A DNA stretch of 43,845 nt from Marivita sp. (GTDB lineage Bacteria; Pseudomonadota; Alphaproteobacteria; Rhodobacterales; Rhodobacteraceae): assembly GCF_020055675.1 (NCBI RefSeq), contig NZ_JAIPUS010000011.1:64774-108618 (forward strand), written 5' to 3'. Positions within the stretch are counted from its first letter, which is position 1. Each line of letters starts with the position of its first letter. The notes beneath the pieces were generated by a model. That model saw only the letters and a list, made by a program, of their open reading frames with translations. It made no database searches and was not told the DNA's origin. Of the stretch, positions 35,964 to 43,845 are shown piece after piece. The translations under genes were made by a program, and so were the position numbers.

Positions 35964-37496
35964 CTATTTCGTCTTTTCTGGTTCCACAGTTTCATCTGTC
36001 GCATCGGACGTGTCCGAGTTTTCCGGTTCCGTCTCTGACGCCTCGATATCTGGTTGTGCCGGGTCGGGGTCGATCACCTCTGCCGCAGCTGCCGCGTCCG
36101 GTGCATCCGACTTGTCCTCGATCGCGCCCACGATCAGCGGCAGCATCTCGGCCCCGGCGGGCAGGACGGAGTCGCTTTGTGGCGGGGTGGTCCAGCTCAG
36201 GGTGTCAAAGCTGTTACAGTTGGGACATACAGCCATCCATTCGGTGTGAATCGAATTGCAGTTATCGCAAACCCATTGCGGACCACGGGGCGCTGTCAGG
36301 GCGCGGGCCAACCAGCCGCGCACGACCGCGTCCGATGCGCCTTCGCCCCGTTCGATTGCTGCAGTGATGGCAAGGACACGGGTGTCCGGCTCGGTCTCTG
36401 CAAGGGGACCAAGCGCGCGGCGTGCCTCGGGAAAATCCTCCGCCGCGAGGTTGAGTTCGGCCAGAAGAAGCCTGGTTTCACGATGGTCCGGGTTCATCGA
36501 GGTCAGCTGACGGAACCGCTTGAGCCGCGCCTGCGCGGTTTCCTCTGGTTCGATCTCGGCAAAGGCCGACGCCAAATCGGGATGCGGCTGGGCCTGCCAT
36601 GCTTTTTTCAGAATACGTACCGCGTATTTCTTGCGGCCTTTCGCAACATGGCTGCGCGCGGCCATTGCGGCGGCGGGTATCAGGTCCGGCGACGCCTTGT
36701 TGGCTGAAATGGCTGCTTCCTGCGCTTCGATGGTCTTGCCCTCGTCCAGCACATCCTTGGCTTCAGACAGGGCCAGTACCGCATCACGGCGCTTGTGCAC
36801 ATCGCGCGGCAAGGCACCATGCTTGAGTTTTGCGTTCAGCGTCTTGCGCGCACCGGACCAGTCCGCCGTTTGCGCCTGCAACCGGAGCAACGTGTCCTGA
36901 ACCTCTTCGTGCTTGGGTTTGATCGCGAAAGCGCGTTCAGCCAGCTTGAGAGCGGTCGTCGTATCACCGGCGTCCAGCTTTTGCTTCATCAAGCCCCGCA
37001 CACCCACAAAACGGGTTGTCTCGTTCTTGACCATCCGTTTGTAGACCTGCTCTGCTTTTTTCCGGTCACCCGTCATTTCTGCAGCCTGCGCAGTGATCAG
37101 GTCCGTCAGCTCGGGCTTGTGCAGGTACTTTTCGGCTTTCGTCGCCTTGGCCATGGCAAGGCGCCCTTCGCCTGAGGCCAAGGCCATGAGACCTTCGCTC
37201 AGAGCCTGGAAGCCCTTGCGTTCCCGGTTGCGGTCGAAATACCGCGAAATCGCGGTTTCATCACCATTGATGAACTTGAGCGTCGCGATCAGCAGCTTGA
37301 TGAGCTTGAGGAGAACCCACACAAGGACGACCGCCACCAAAGCGGCAATGACCGACTGCAACGGCCCCAGCGTGAATTCGGTACCACCGGCAGTAATCTG
37401 GATACCCCCGGTGCTTTCCATCAGGAAGCCGGCTCCAAGAGTCAGCCCGGCGACGATGGCAACAAAAAGAACGATCTTGAAAAGAGACCAAAGCAT
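35964..37496 (-). CDS. hemY: HemY-like protein with tetratricopeptide region and C-terminal zinc ribbon
   Basis: 510 residues. Two N-terminal membrane segments (LFKIVLFVAIVAGLTLGAGFL and IAALVAVVLVWVLLKLIKLLI), then ISRYFDRNRERKGFQALSEGLMALASGEGRLAMAKA, the HemY_N signature, and about 300 residues of helical repeats with TPR character. At 405-431 a CxxC...CxxC zinc ribbon (CDNCNS, CPNCNS; Cys 410, 413, 424, 427) recalls the rubredoxin-like end of LapB. The last ~70 residues are acidic and disordered. HemY (not the same as the Bacillus oxidase) is associated with heme biosynthesis because of its gene position; its biochemical role is unclear. Follows mic60 by 11 bases in the hemD-mic60-hemY operon. 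Confidence 0.88.
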   Translation of the reverse strand: MLWSLFKIVLFVAIVAGLTLGAGFLMESTGGIQITAGGTEFTLGPLQSVIAALVAVVLVWVLLKLIKLLIATLKFINGDETAISRYFDRNRERKGFQALSEGLMALASGEGRLAMAKATKAEKYLHKPELTDLITAQAAEMTGDRKKAEQVYKRMVKNETTRFVGVRGLMKQKLDAGDTTTALKLAERAFAIKPKHEEVQDTLLRLQAQTADWSGARKTLNAKLKHGALPRDVHKRRDAVLALSEAKDVLDEGKTIEAQEAAISANKASPDLIPAAAMAARSHVAKGRKKYAVRILKKAWQAQPHPDLASAFAEIEPEETAQARLKRFRQLTSMNPDHRETRLLLAELNLAAEDFPEARRALGPLAETEPDTRVLAITAAIERGEGASDAVVRGWLARALTAPRGPQWVCDNCNSIHTEWMAVCPNCNSFDTLSWTTPPQSDSVLPAGAEMLPLIVGAIEDKSDAPDAAAAAEVIDPDPAQPDIEASETEPENSDTSDATDETVEPEKTK

Positions 37497-37507
37497 CGGA
37501 CGCCCCC

Positions 37508-39004
37508 TTATTCCTGAAGGAGCCGCTGGACGAGATCGTCCGCAGCCGTTTTCGCCTCAAGGCGTGTTTCTGCGCGGGCTTGCCAATCGGTGAGCGCGGC
37601 TTGCGCGACATCCGGCAAGCCGGCCAATTCATCGAGCGCCTCGGCGATGTCGCCAGAGCGCACCAATGCCTCGGCACGGGACAGGATAGCATCCGGGTCA
37701 TCGCCTTCCCGCGGCGCGACAGAGCGCGCACCCAACTGGTCGGCAAAGAACGATGCAACCCGTCCGACACCGTCGGTGTCATCCATGGCAGTGCTGCGCG
37801 CTGCGGACAATGCCGCGCGCGACGCTTCGGGGAAACTCTCGATGAGGCTGCCCTCGGTCGGAACGCCGTTATTGGCGTTGTCGACAAGTGCGGCTGGCAC
37901 GTCGACACCGTTCGACGACAAAACGCTAACCGCGTCGGAATAACCCTCCCCCGACTGCATCGCCGATGTAATCTCTGCCATGGCAGACCGGGCGGCGGCC
38001 AGCGCGGCTTGCTCCTCGGCGTTTTCCTCCGCCGTGAAGGCCTCCTGGGCCATTTGCGCCACTTCGGCGCGCTGCGCCTCGACCTCGGCTCGAAGCTCGT
38101 CCAGGGCGCGCTCGTAGGCGGCAATCGCCTCTGGCGACACGGCCTGCTCCATCGGTTGCCTTTCCAGCGTCTCAACGCGGCCCGACAGATCGTCGATCCG
38201 GCCACCAAACTCCTCCAGACGCGTCGACACATCGGATATCGACGACTGGGCCGTCGCGATCTGGTCTTCGATCGGAGACAAATCCACAGTCGGTGGTTCT
38301 GCCTCTTCGAGCGACTGGACACGCGATCCCAGGTCGGAAAGCGTCCCGCTCAATTCCGAAAGCTGGCCGCGCACGTCCTCCTCGAATGTGGAATCGGCCG
38401 CCGTATCAAAGGGCCAAAGGTCCTGCGACAGATAAGCGGCGACACCATACCCCAGCCCGGCAGCGACAACGCCACCCAGGAACATCGGATAAAACCCGCC
38501 TTTCCGTTCGACCGTTGTCTCGCGGATCACTTGCGGTTCTATCGGTCGCGGGTCTGCTTCGAAGCCAGGCTCCGCATTGGGGACCGATCCGTCGGTGTTC
38601 TCAACATCTTCGATCAGGCGCTCGGCCTCTTCTTCGGACAAGTGGTCGTCACCGCGCGCGGCATCGACCACATCCGTTGTTTCGGTCGTGTCGATTGCGT
38701 CGGGGTTGGGCGCTTCGCGTTCACTTGCGTCATCTTGGGGACGCTCTGTGTCGTCATTGGAAACAGTGTCCAGGTCCACATCGCTCGGGGTATCAGCGGT
38801 TTCGTCCGCAGCCCTATCTGGCGATTCGGGTGCACCATCCACCGGGGCATACTCGTCGACCATATCGGTGTCGCGCGAGGCGCTGTCGGTTGTGTCCCCA
38901 GAGTCCGACGTGGACTCGGTTTCTACCTTGTCTTCGGTGTCTGCCTGGTTTGAGGTCTTGTCCGTGCTTTTGCGTTTCGCCACCGGCTGTTCCTTCGAAT
39001 CCAT
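37508..39004 (-). CDS. Alphaproteobacterial mitofilin/Mic60 homologue
   Basis: 498 residues from ATG 39004 (an in-frame TTG precedes it). Architecture: an acidic, low-complexity N-terminus (1-165) rich in Asp, Glu, Ser and Thr; a single membrane segment at about 172-192 (FYPMFLGGVVAAGLGYGVAAYL); a long coiled coil in the periplasm (DVRGQLSELSGTLSDLGSRVQSLEE..., to about 345); and the C-terminal mitofilin-like domain (VASFFADQLGARSVAPREGDDPDAILSRAEALVRSGDIAEALDEL). This is the design of alphaproteobacterial Mic60, the ancestor of the mitochondrial crista-junction protein, which tethers the inner membrane to the outer membrane. Its position beside hemY and hemD is the conserved one. It has a typical length; the acidic N-terminus is long. 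Confidence 0.88.
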   Translation of the reverse strand: MDSKEQPVAKRKSTDKTSNQADTEDKVETESTSDSGDTTDSASRDTDMVDEYAPVDGAPESPDRAADETADTPSDVDLDTVSNDDTERPQDDASEREAPNPDAIDTTETTDVVDAARGDDHLSEEEAERLIEDVENTDGSVPNAEPGFEADPRPIEPQVIRETTVERKGGFYPMFLGGVVAAGLGYGVAAYLSQDLWPFDTAADSTFEEDVRGQLSELSGTLSDLGSRVQSLEEAEPPTVDLSPIEDQIATAQSSISDVSTRLEEFGGRIDDLSGRVETLERQPMEQAVSPEAIAAYERALDELRAEVEAQRAEVAQMAQEAFTAEENAEEQAALAAARSAMAEITSAMQSGEGYSDAVSVLSSNGVDVPAALVDNANNGVPTEGSLIESFPEASRAALSAARSTAMDDTDGVGRVASFFADQLGARSVAPREGDDPDAILSRAEALVRSGDIAEALDELAGLPDVAQAALTDWQARAETRLEAKTAADDLVQRLLQE

Positions 39005-39045
39005 CAAGTCTGTTCAACCAGACTTTCAATCATACCTTACGTCCG

Positions 39046-39807
39046 TCACATCCGCCGCTCAAGCGTCGCAGCTTCTGCAACCATCTCAACCACCAAATCC
39101 ACCATACCGTCCCGGTTTGGCTTGCTTGCGATACGTGTCCGCTTTGCGGCTTCATCCGGCAGGGCATCTGCCACAGATCGGCTTATTGCTGCAAACCTGA
39201 TGTGGGGCAGCCCTCGTGCTTCGCGCCCCAATTGCCCGGCGGTCCGGGCAGAAAATACCGGCGCCAGGACAGGTCTGTCTTGCGACAGGGCCTCCCGCGT
39301 GCTCGGGGCGAACGGCTCAAGTTGCTGACGATAGACAACAGCCTCGGATGCTTTCACACCTGCGTCGTTCAAGCGTTGCGCCACATCACCGATAGCGACT
39401 TCCCCCCTCAGGTGCATCAACGGACCGGCATAGCCCCGTTCCACGATATGCCGAACCAGATGTTCGGCCGTGCCGCCGGCAATGTCCACATCAAACCCGC
39501 ACTTTCGGGCCGCGTCTGCGGTGGCCTCGCCAACGGTGATCGCCGGAACCTCAAGACCGGACCCATCTAACGATCTATACGCATCTAGAGCGTTCGCCGA
39601 GGTGAAAATCAACCCGCTGATCCCCGTCAATGGGGGCAACGGCCCTGTGACATGGATCGACAACAAGGGATTGATCAAAAAATCGACAGTCTTTCGCACC
39701 TCTTCCGGCAAGGCCGCCGCGAATGCCTCCGACGCGGCTCCCGGCCGGGTCAAAAGCAAGAGGGGGCGTTGGCCTGCCATGCGGTCCCGCGTTGTTGTGA
39801 GCAGCAT
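39046..39807 (-). CDS. hemD: Uroporphyrinogen-III synthase
   Basis: Up to 253 residues; ATG 39780 (MAGQRPLLLLTRP) is an alternative start nine codons later and fits the family N-terminus better. The two-domain HemD fold is recognisable: LLLLTRPGAASEAFAAAL at the start, GLIFTSANALDAY (conserved T-S), ITVGEATADAARKCGF, GPLMHLRGEVAIGDVAQRL, and PVFSARTAGQLG with the second conserved Ser-Arg. Sequence is weakly conserved in this family, and the identification is supported by the neighbourhood. It cyclises hydroxymethylbilane to uroporphyrinogen III for heme, siroheme, cobalamin or bacteriochlorophyll. First of the hemD-mic60-hemY unit, divergent from tsaD. Confidence 0.9.
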   Translation of the reverse strand: MLLTTTRDRMAGQRPLLLLTRPGAASEAFAAALPEEVRKTVDFLINPLLSIHVTGPLPPLTGISGLIFTSANALDAYRSLDGSGLEVPAITVGEATADAARKCGFDVDIAGGTAEHLVRHIVERGYAGPLMHLRGEVAIGDVAQRLNDAGVKASEAVVYRQQLEPFAPSTREALSQDRPVLAPVFSARTAGQLGREARGLPHIRFAAISRSVADALPDEAAKRTRIASKPNRDGMVDLVVEMVAEAATLERRM

Positions 39808-39853
39808 TCAACGGTGGTAACTGCTTGACCTCATGGGTGCAACGGAAAGTCTG

Positions 39854-40924
39854 ATGGGCCAGGACATTACGGTTTTAGGGATCGAAAGCAGCTGTGATGA
39901 CACCGCAGCAGCGATCTTGCGGGGGCGCAGTATCCTGTCCTCGGTTGTCGCAGACCAAACTGCGCTGCACGCCTCCTACGGCGGAGTTGTTCCGGAAATC
40001 GCCGCCCGCGCCCATGCCGAGAAGCTGGATCTCTGTATCGAAAGCGCTCTGGACGGGGCGCAGCTGCCTCTTGGTGCGATCGATGCCATAGCCGTGACCG
40101 CGGGTCCCGGCCTGATCGGCGGGGTGTTGTCCGGCGTGATGATGGCCAAGGGTCTGAGCGTCTCCACCGGCAAGCCAATGATCGGGGTGAATCACCTTGC
40201 AGGCCATGCGCTGACACCGCGCCTGACGGATGGCATGGAGTATCCTTATCTCATTCTCCTGGTGTCCGGAGGCCATTGCCAATTCTTGCGAGTCGAGAGT
40301 CCCACTGCCTTTACGCGACTGGGAAGCACCATCGACGATGCCCCGGGCGAAGCCTTTGATAAAACCGCCCGCCTGCTGGGGCTGCTGCAACCGGGCGGTC
40401 CATCCGTTGAACGGCGCGCGGAAGACGGGGATGAGACACGCTTTGCCTTCCCGCGGCCGCTGCTGGACCGACCGGGATGTGACCTGTCTTTTTCAGGGCT
40501 GAAAACCGCGCTGCTGCGACAACGCGATCAACTGGTTTCAGATCAGGGCGGCCTGCGCGCGCAGGATGTCAACGACCTTTGCGCGGGGTTCCAAGCCGCA
40601 GTGCGCGACGTGCTGAAAGAAAAATCGCGCCGCGCCCTGGCCGCGAGCCAAGAGATCACCGGGTTTGCCGTCGCCGGCGGGGTTGCCGCAAACACCACGC
40701 TTCGGGCCGCCCTGGAGACATTGTCGCGCGAACATGGTCTGCCCTTCGTCGCCCCGCCGCTCGCGCTATGCACCGACAACGCCGCCATGATCGCTTTTGC
40801 CGGGGCAGAATCCCTGGCCCTGACGGGGGCAGACGACCTGACCCTGTCGGCGCGCCCACGCTGGCCCTTGGACACGCGGACTCCCTTCACCGTCGGCGGC
40901 GGCAAGAAAGGGGCAAAGGCATGA
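39854..40924 (+). CDS. tsaD: tRNA N6-adenosine threonylcarbamoyltransferase
   Basis: 356 residues from ATG 39854, with GGAAAG upstream; ATG 39833 has no ribosome binding site. Formerly called Gcp or YgjD. ASKHA-fold enzyme: [15 protein letters not shown] at the start, [29 protein letters not shown], and the iron-binding NHLAGHAL (His 114, His 118). Further conserved blocks are [35 protein letters not shown] and [12 protein letters not shown]. It transfers the threonylcarbamoyl group to A37 of ANN-decoding tRNAs with TsaB, TsaC and TsaE. Starts a plus-strand operon; the stop overlaps gpsA as ATGA. Confidence 0.97.
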   Translation: MGQDITVLGIESSCDDTAAAILRGRSILSSVVADQTALHASYGGVVPEIAARAHAEKLDLCIESALDGAQLPLGAIDAIAVTAGPGLIGGVLSGVMMAKGLSVSTGKPMIGVNHLAGHALTPRLTDGMEYPYLILLVSGGHCQFLRVESPTAFTRLGSTIDDAPGEAFDKTARLLGLLQPGGPSVERRAEDGDETRFAFPRPLLDRPGCDLSFSGLKTALLRQRDQLVSDQGGLRAQDVNDLCAGFQAAVRDVLKEKSRRALAASQEITGFAVAGGVAANTTLRAALETLSREHGLPFVAPPLALCTDNAAMIAFAGAESLALTGADDLTLSARPRWPLDTRTPFTVGGGKKGAKA

Positions 40925-41877
40925 TTGGCGTCATCGGCGCGGGCGCGTTCGGCACAGCACTGGGCATTGCCCTTGCCAAGGCGCAACAACCCGTCACGCT
41001 CTGGGCGCGGCGTCCGGACCAGGCGCAGGATATGGCCAGGTCGCGCCAGAACAGAGCCTATCTGGCTGGCACCCGCTTCCCCGATCCGCTGACCGTGACG
41101 ACCGATAGTGACGCATTGTCCGGCAGCACCGCGATCCTGATTGCTGTGCCGCTGCAAAATCTGCGAAACACCCTGGACAACCGCAGCCTTCCCGATGTGC
41201 CATTGGTCGCCTGCTGCAAGGGCATAGAACTATCCACCGGGCTCGGCCCCACCGGCGTCATCCAAGAGTGCAAGCCGGCCTCCTCGGTCGCGATCCTAAC
41301 GGGCCCAAGCTTTGCCGCCGACATCGCGATCGGACGACCGACCGCGCTCACCCTTGCCTGCGCGGACCCTGATACGGGACGTCACCTGCAATCGCTTCTG
41401 ACGACGCCCACGCTGCGTCTTTATCGCACAACCGATACGGTCGGGGCCGAACTGGGCGGCGCGCTCAAGAACGTCATTGCCATCGCCTGTGGCGCGGTGA
41501 TCGGGGCCGGTCTGGGCGATAGTGCAAGGGCCGCCACAATGACGCGGGGTTTTGCGGAAATGCAAAGGATCGGATCGGCACTTGGCGCCCACACCGATAC
41601 GCTTTCAGGACTGTCAGGGCTTGGTGACCTTACCCTGACCTGCACCTCGGACCTGTCGCGCAACTACCGCCTTGGCCTGTCGCTTGGCCGTGGAGACATC
41701 TTTGACCCGTCCATCACCGTCGAAGGCGCCGCCACCGCGCATGCCATGACCGAAAGCGCCAAGGACAGGGGACTCGACCTCCCGATAACGCGAACCGTCA
41801 CGCATCTTCTTGACGGGTCCCTGACGATTTCGGATGCAATAGATACACTTATGACCCGCCCATTGAAGGAAGAATGA
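40921..41877 (+). CDS. gpsA: Glycerol-3-phosphate dehydrogenase [NAD(P)+]
   Basis: 318 residues from ATG 40921 overlapping the tsaD stop (ATGA); the open frame further upstream is only the tsaD shadow. Rossmann motif [10 protein letters not shown] at the N-terminus, [31 protein letters not shown] and [14 protein letters not shown] containing the catalytic lysine. Reduces dihydroxyacetone phosphate to sn-glycerol 3-phosphate, the backbone of phospholipids. Family length is normal. Confidence 0.97.
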   Translation: MIGVIGAGAFGTALGIALAKAQQPVTLWARRPDQAQDMARSRQNRAYLAGTRFPDPLTVTTDSDALSGSTAILIAVPLQNLRNTLDNRSLPDVPLVACCKGIELSTGLGPTGVIQECKPASSVAILTGPSFAADIAIGRPTALTLACADPDTGRHLQSLLTTPTLRLYRTTDTVGAELGGALKNVIAIACGAVIGAGLGDSARAATMTRGFAEMQRIGSALGAHTDTLSGLSGLGDLTLTCTSDLSRNYRLGLSLGRGDIFDPSITVEGAATAHAMTESAKDRGLDLPITRTVTHLLDGSLTISDAIDTLMTRPLKEE

Positions 41878-42153
41878 ATGCTCATAGCCCTGATGGCCCG
41901 TGACAAAACGGGCGCCCTCGAGACGCGAAAAGCCAACCGCGACGCCCACCTTGCCTACATCGACGCGACCGGTGTTGTTGAACAGGCCGGGCCACTTCTG
42001 GATGACGACGGTCAGATGATCGGATCTCTTGTCATCCTGGACGTCAAGGACATGAGCGCGGCCCGGGATTGGGCCGACAATGATCCCTACGCCAAGGCAG
42101 GGCTGTTCGAAAACGTCAATCTGGTCGCCTGGAAGCGGGTGATCGAGCCTTGA
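41878..42153 (+). CDS. YciI family protein
   Basis: 91 residues, starting directly after the gpsA stop (TGA-ATG). A small ferredoxin-like-fold protein of the YCII family: ALMARDKTGALETRKANRDAHLAYIDA with the conserved R-x-x-H-L pattern, AGPLLDDDGQMIGSLVILD and WADNDPYAKAGLFENV (D-P-Y/F-x-x-A-G-L). Function is unknown for most members; His and Asp residues suggest an enzymatic role. Part of the tsaD-gpsA-yciI-EVE unit conserved in alphaproteobacteria. Confidence 0.93.
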   Translation: MLIALMARDKTGALETRKANRDAHLAYIDATGVVEQAGPLLDDDGQMIGSLVILDVKDMSAARDWADNDPYAKAGLFENVNLVAWKRVIEP

Positions 42154-42569
42154 AGTACTGGTTGTTCAAATCGGAACCCTCGACATGGTCGTGGGACGAT
42201 CAAGTCGCCAAGGGTTACGCCGGAGAAGAATGGGACGGCGTCCGCAATTACCAGGCCCGCAATTTCATGCGCGAGATGTCGATGGGCGATCGCGGATTCT
42301 TCTACCACTCGCAGAAAGAGAAATCCATTGTCGGTACTGTCGAGATCATTGCCGAGTCGCATCCTGACAGCACGACCGACGATGCGCGCTGGGACTGCGT
42401 GGATATCAAGGCCATTGCCCCGGCTAGGACGCCCGTAACGCTTGATGCAATCAAGCTGGAGCCGCGGTTGCAGGACATGGTGCTAGTCAAAAATTCGCGC
42501 CTGTCCGTGCAGCCGGTAACGGAAGACGAATGGCAGATCGTCTGCGAAATGGCCGGGTTGGATTCCTGA
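42150..42569 (+). CDS. EVE domain protein, TTG start
   Basis: 139 residues. Begins with TTG 42150 overlapping the preceding stop (TTGA), giving KYWLFKSEPSTWSWDDQ as in EVE domain proteins; no ATG fits. Motifs GEEWDGVRNYQARNFMREM (conserved W-D-G-V-R-N-Y-Q-A-R) and MGDRGFFYHSQKEKSIVGTVEI form the aromatic pocket that recognises modified bases in the PUA-like/YTH superfamily. Its partner or ligand is not known. The neighbouring tsaD, a tRNA-modification gene, makes a modified nucleic acid a natural guess. Stop overlaps the next start as TGATG. Confidence 0.93.
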   Translation: MKYWLFKSEPSTWSWDDQVAKGYAGEEWDGVRNYQARNFMREMSMGDRGFFYHSQKEKSIVGTVEIIAESHPDSTTDDARWDCVDIKAIAPARTPVTLDAIKLEPRLQDMVLVKNSRLSVQPVTEDEWQIVCEMAGLDS

Positions 42570-42967
42570 TGTCGGGGCTCGGTGCAATTGTCGCCGCGGC
42601 GTTTGCTGGCTGGCTGTCTGGAGCGCTTTGGTACAGCATTTTCGCGAAAGCCTGGATTGGAGCCTCGGGCGTTAAGACCGACGCGGCGGGCAGACCCGTC
42701 ACCAGGGCACGCCCGGCACCTTACCTTGTCAGCTTCCTTTCAGCGATCATCGTCGCGGCAACGATGTATTATGCCTTCGACATGCTGGGAATCGTGACCG
42801 TCGGGAAAGGCTTTACCTCGGGGCTTGGCATCGGAGTCTGTTTCGCCGCGCCCTGGATCGCCACGAGCTATGGTTTTGCCGGACAGCCTGTCGCGCTGGC
42901 GCTGCTCGACGCGGGGTATGCAGCGATCGGGTCTGCCGTGATCGGGGCGGTTGTCACGCTGTTTTGA
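42569..42967 (+). CDS. DUF1761 family membrane protein
   Basis: 132 residues from ATG 42569 sharing a base with the EVE stop. Four hydrophobic segments (AIVAAAFAGWLSGALWYSIFA, YLVSFLSAIIVAATMYYAF, LGIGVCFAAPWIATSYGF, LALLDAGYAAIGSAVIGAVVTLF) and the DUF1761 features G-x-L-W-Y-S and a D-A-G-Y motif near the last segment. Function unknown. Last gene of the tsaD operon. Confidence 0.9.
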   Translation: MSGLGAIVAAAFAGWLSGALWYSIFAKAWIGASGVKTDAAGRPVTRARPAPYLVSFLSAIIVAATMYYAFDMLGIVTVGKGFTSGLGIGVCFAAPWIATSYGFAGQPVALALLDAGYAAIGSAVIGAVVTLF

Positions 42968-42972
42968 ATTTA

Positions 42973-43006
42973 ACGGAGGGCTCCGGTCAACGCCGAAACC
43001 CTCCGT
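42973..43006 (+). terminator. Hairpin after the tsaD operon
   Basis: ACGGAGGG (42973-42980) pairs with CCCTCCGT (42999-43006), eight pairs, five bases after the DUF1761 stop. The 3' side is CCCCGCGC, without a T-tract. It begins a run of five hairpins to 43188. Confidence 0.5.
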
Positions 43007-43139
43007 CCCCGCGCTCCCAAGTCACCACGCGCGTCAACTGAATATGGTTTCGGTCATCCTGACCGTCTCGCTCTGTCTACAGCAATCTTGCCGGTCCGCC
43101 AAATGGCAAGTCCTGCGGATTTGAAGCAACCCCGAAGAA

Positions 43140-43166
43140 AAGGACGCTTCCTGGCAAAGCGCCCTT
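43140..43166 (-). terminator. Terminator of the DUF2853 gene
   Basis: On the minus strand AAGGGCGCTT (43166-43157) pairs with AAGCGTCCTT (43149-43140), one mismatch, followed by TTTCTTC. A second perfect hairpin GCAGGGT-CCAG-ACCCTGC (43171-43188) lies just before it. Together they probably end the message that starts at 43545. Confidence 0.6.
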
Positions 43167-43203
43167 GTTGGCAGGGTCCAGACCCTGCATCCGCCAACGC
43201 GTC

Positions 43204-43545
43204 TCAGGCGTAAACGGCGTCTTTGCCGAAATGCTTGGTCAGCATGTAATAGACCACGGCCCGGTACTTGTTGCGCTCGGACTTGCCGTAGGTTTCGATC
43301 ACCGAATTGATCGCATCCATCAGTTCGGGCCCATCTTGCAGACCCAGTTTTTTTATCAGGAAGTTCTTTTTGACCGTTTCGAGCTCGGACGGCTGCGAGC
43401 CTGCCACGGTGGACGCATCCGCGTTGTAAATCGCGGGACCGCACCCGATCGTTACCTTGGTCAAAAGGTCCATGTCCGGCGTCATGCCGCATTTGTTTTT
43501 CAGGTCGTCCGCATACTGCGCGATCAATTCGTCTCTCTTACCCAT
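43204..43545 (-). CDS. DUF2853 family protein
   Basis: 113 residues from ATG 43545 with CAGGGAGAC upstream; the longer frame to 43692 has no support. Small soluble alpha-helical protein: MGKRDELIAQYADDLKNKCG, MDLLTKVTIGCGPAIYNADAS, LETVKKNFLIKKLGL and KYRAVVYYMLTKHFGK. This matches my memory of DUF2853 proteins of roseobacters and Bacteroidetes. Function unknown. Monocistronic between terminator hairpins at 43140-43188 and the region upstream of the next gene. Confidence 0.85.
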   Translation of the reverse strand: MGKRDELIAQYADDLKNKCGMTPDMDLLTKVTIGCGPAIYNADASTVAGSQPSELETVKKNFLIKKLGLQDGPELMDAINSVIETYGKSERNKYRAVVYYMLTKHFGKDAVYA

Positions 43546-43756
43546 CACTGTCTCCCTGTGACATTCCTGGCCCCGGATGACCGGGCCGCCAACGCGGGCA
43601 AACGTGGCAAAAACACCCGCACGGAGCAATAAAAAAGACGGTTTTGGACCCGGCCGGCGAAATTTCCCCCGGGGCGGAGGCGCGCAAGCCACGCGACACG
43701 CGGATCAGTCGGGTATGACAGGCAACATTTCGCGTCCGGCCCCAATCGGCTTGCAG

Positions 43757-43845
43757 TTACCCATATGTCTCCGCTGGCGGTGTTTCTGCGATGCGCGCGC
43801 CTTCGACAAGGTCGGCGAGGCGAGAGAGGCCGCGCCATATGACGG
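43757..43845 (-). CDS. C-terminal fragment of an unidentified gene at the right edge
   Basis: The minus frame from the window edge to the TAA at 43757 reads VIWRGLSRLADLVEGARIAETPPAETYG. It has a natural helical appearance and Rhodobacteraceae-like codon use, and begins beyond the window. Too short (about 29 codons) to identify. Confidence 0.4.
   Translation of the reverse strand, partial: VIWRGLSRLADLVEGARIAETPPAETYG

Noticed and set aside
37580-39570. Long plus-strand frames opposite mic60 and hemD
   Set aside because: They ignore the intergenic gap and mirror coding regions with clear features.
43545-43838. 97-codon minus-strand frame at the right edge
   Set aside because: Very rich in Arg and Pro without motif; a different frame (ending at 43757) looks more like real protein.

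Overview
The window reads as a chromosomal segment of a high-GC marine alphaproteobacterium, most likely Rhodobacteraceae (roseobacter group). Reasons: a UrtABCDE urea transporter, an ectABC-ask ectoine operon, a seven-subunit Mrp antiporter with fused MrpA/MrpB, the alphaproteobacterial hemD-mic60-hemY block diverging from tsaD-gpsA-yciI-EVE, and a decayed homogentisate dioxygenase whose residues resemble roseobacter enzymes. These assignments come from reading translated motifs; no database search was run.

Layout. (1) 1-6450: surface-glycan type genes: two family 2 glycosyltransferases on the minus strand (the first cut by the window edge), an AT-richer methyltransferase-like gene, and a large plus-strand protein joining a DXD glycosyltransferase to an alpha/beta-hydrolase-like domain. 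(2) 6856-12871: urtABCDE, with a perfect hairpin between urtA and urtB. (3) 12932-19612, minus strand: a tightly packed six-gene operon. In transcription order it encodes an L-cysteate/D-cysteine lyase-type PLP enzyme, a DegT aminotransferase, an Asp/Glu racemase family protein, and the binding protein, ATPase and very long permease of a betaine-type ABC importer. A divergent LysR regulator follows (19718-20611). This looks like a self-contained uptake and catabolism system for an unidentified amino-sulfonate or zwitterionic compound, and is the best candidate here for an undescribed system. (4) 20655-21343: a deletion scar holding the remains of a marR gene and of hmgA, then an intact GST. 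(5) 22023-32367: osmotic-stress region: ectABC-ask, a divergent MarR regulator (EctR-like by position) and the mrp operon. (6) 32482-35810: katG and divergent oxyR. (7) 35815-43845: tRNA-Thr(CGU), hemY, mic60, hemD, then tsaD, gpsA, YciI, EVE and DUF1761 genes, a hairpin-rich convergent intergenic region, a DUF2853 gene and a fragment at the right edge.

The genes together suggest a marine heterotroph that scavenges dissolved organic nitrogen (urea) and probably an organosulfur or betaine-like compound, makes ectoine, exports sodium and detoxifies peroxide. No insertion sequence, CRISPR array, rRNA or prophage was seen. The only clear signs of genome change are the hmgA/marR scar and the compositionally unusual gene at 2039-2794.
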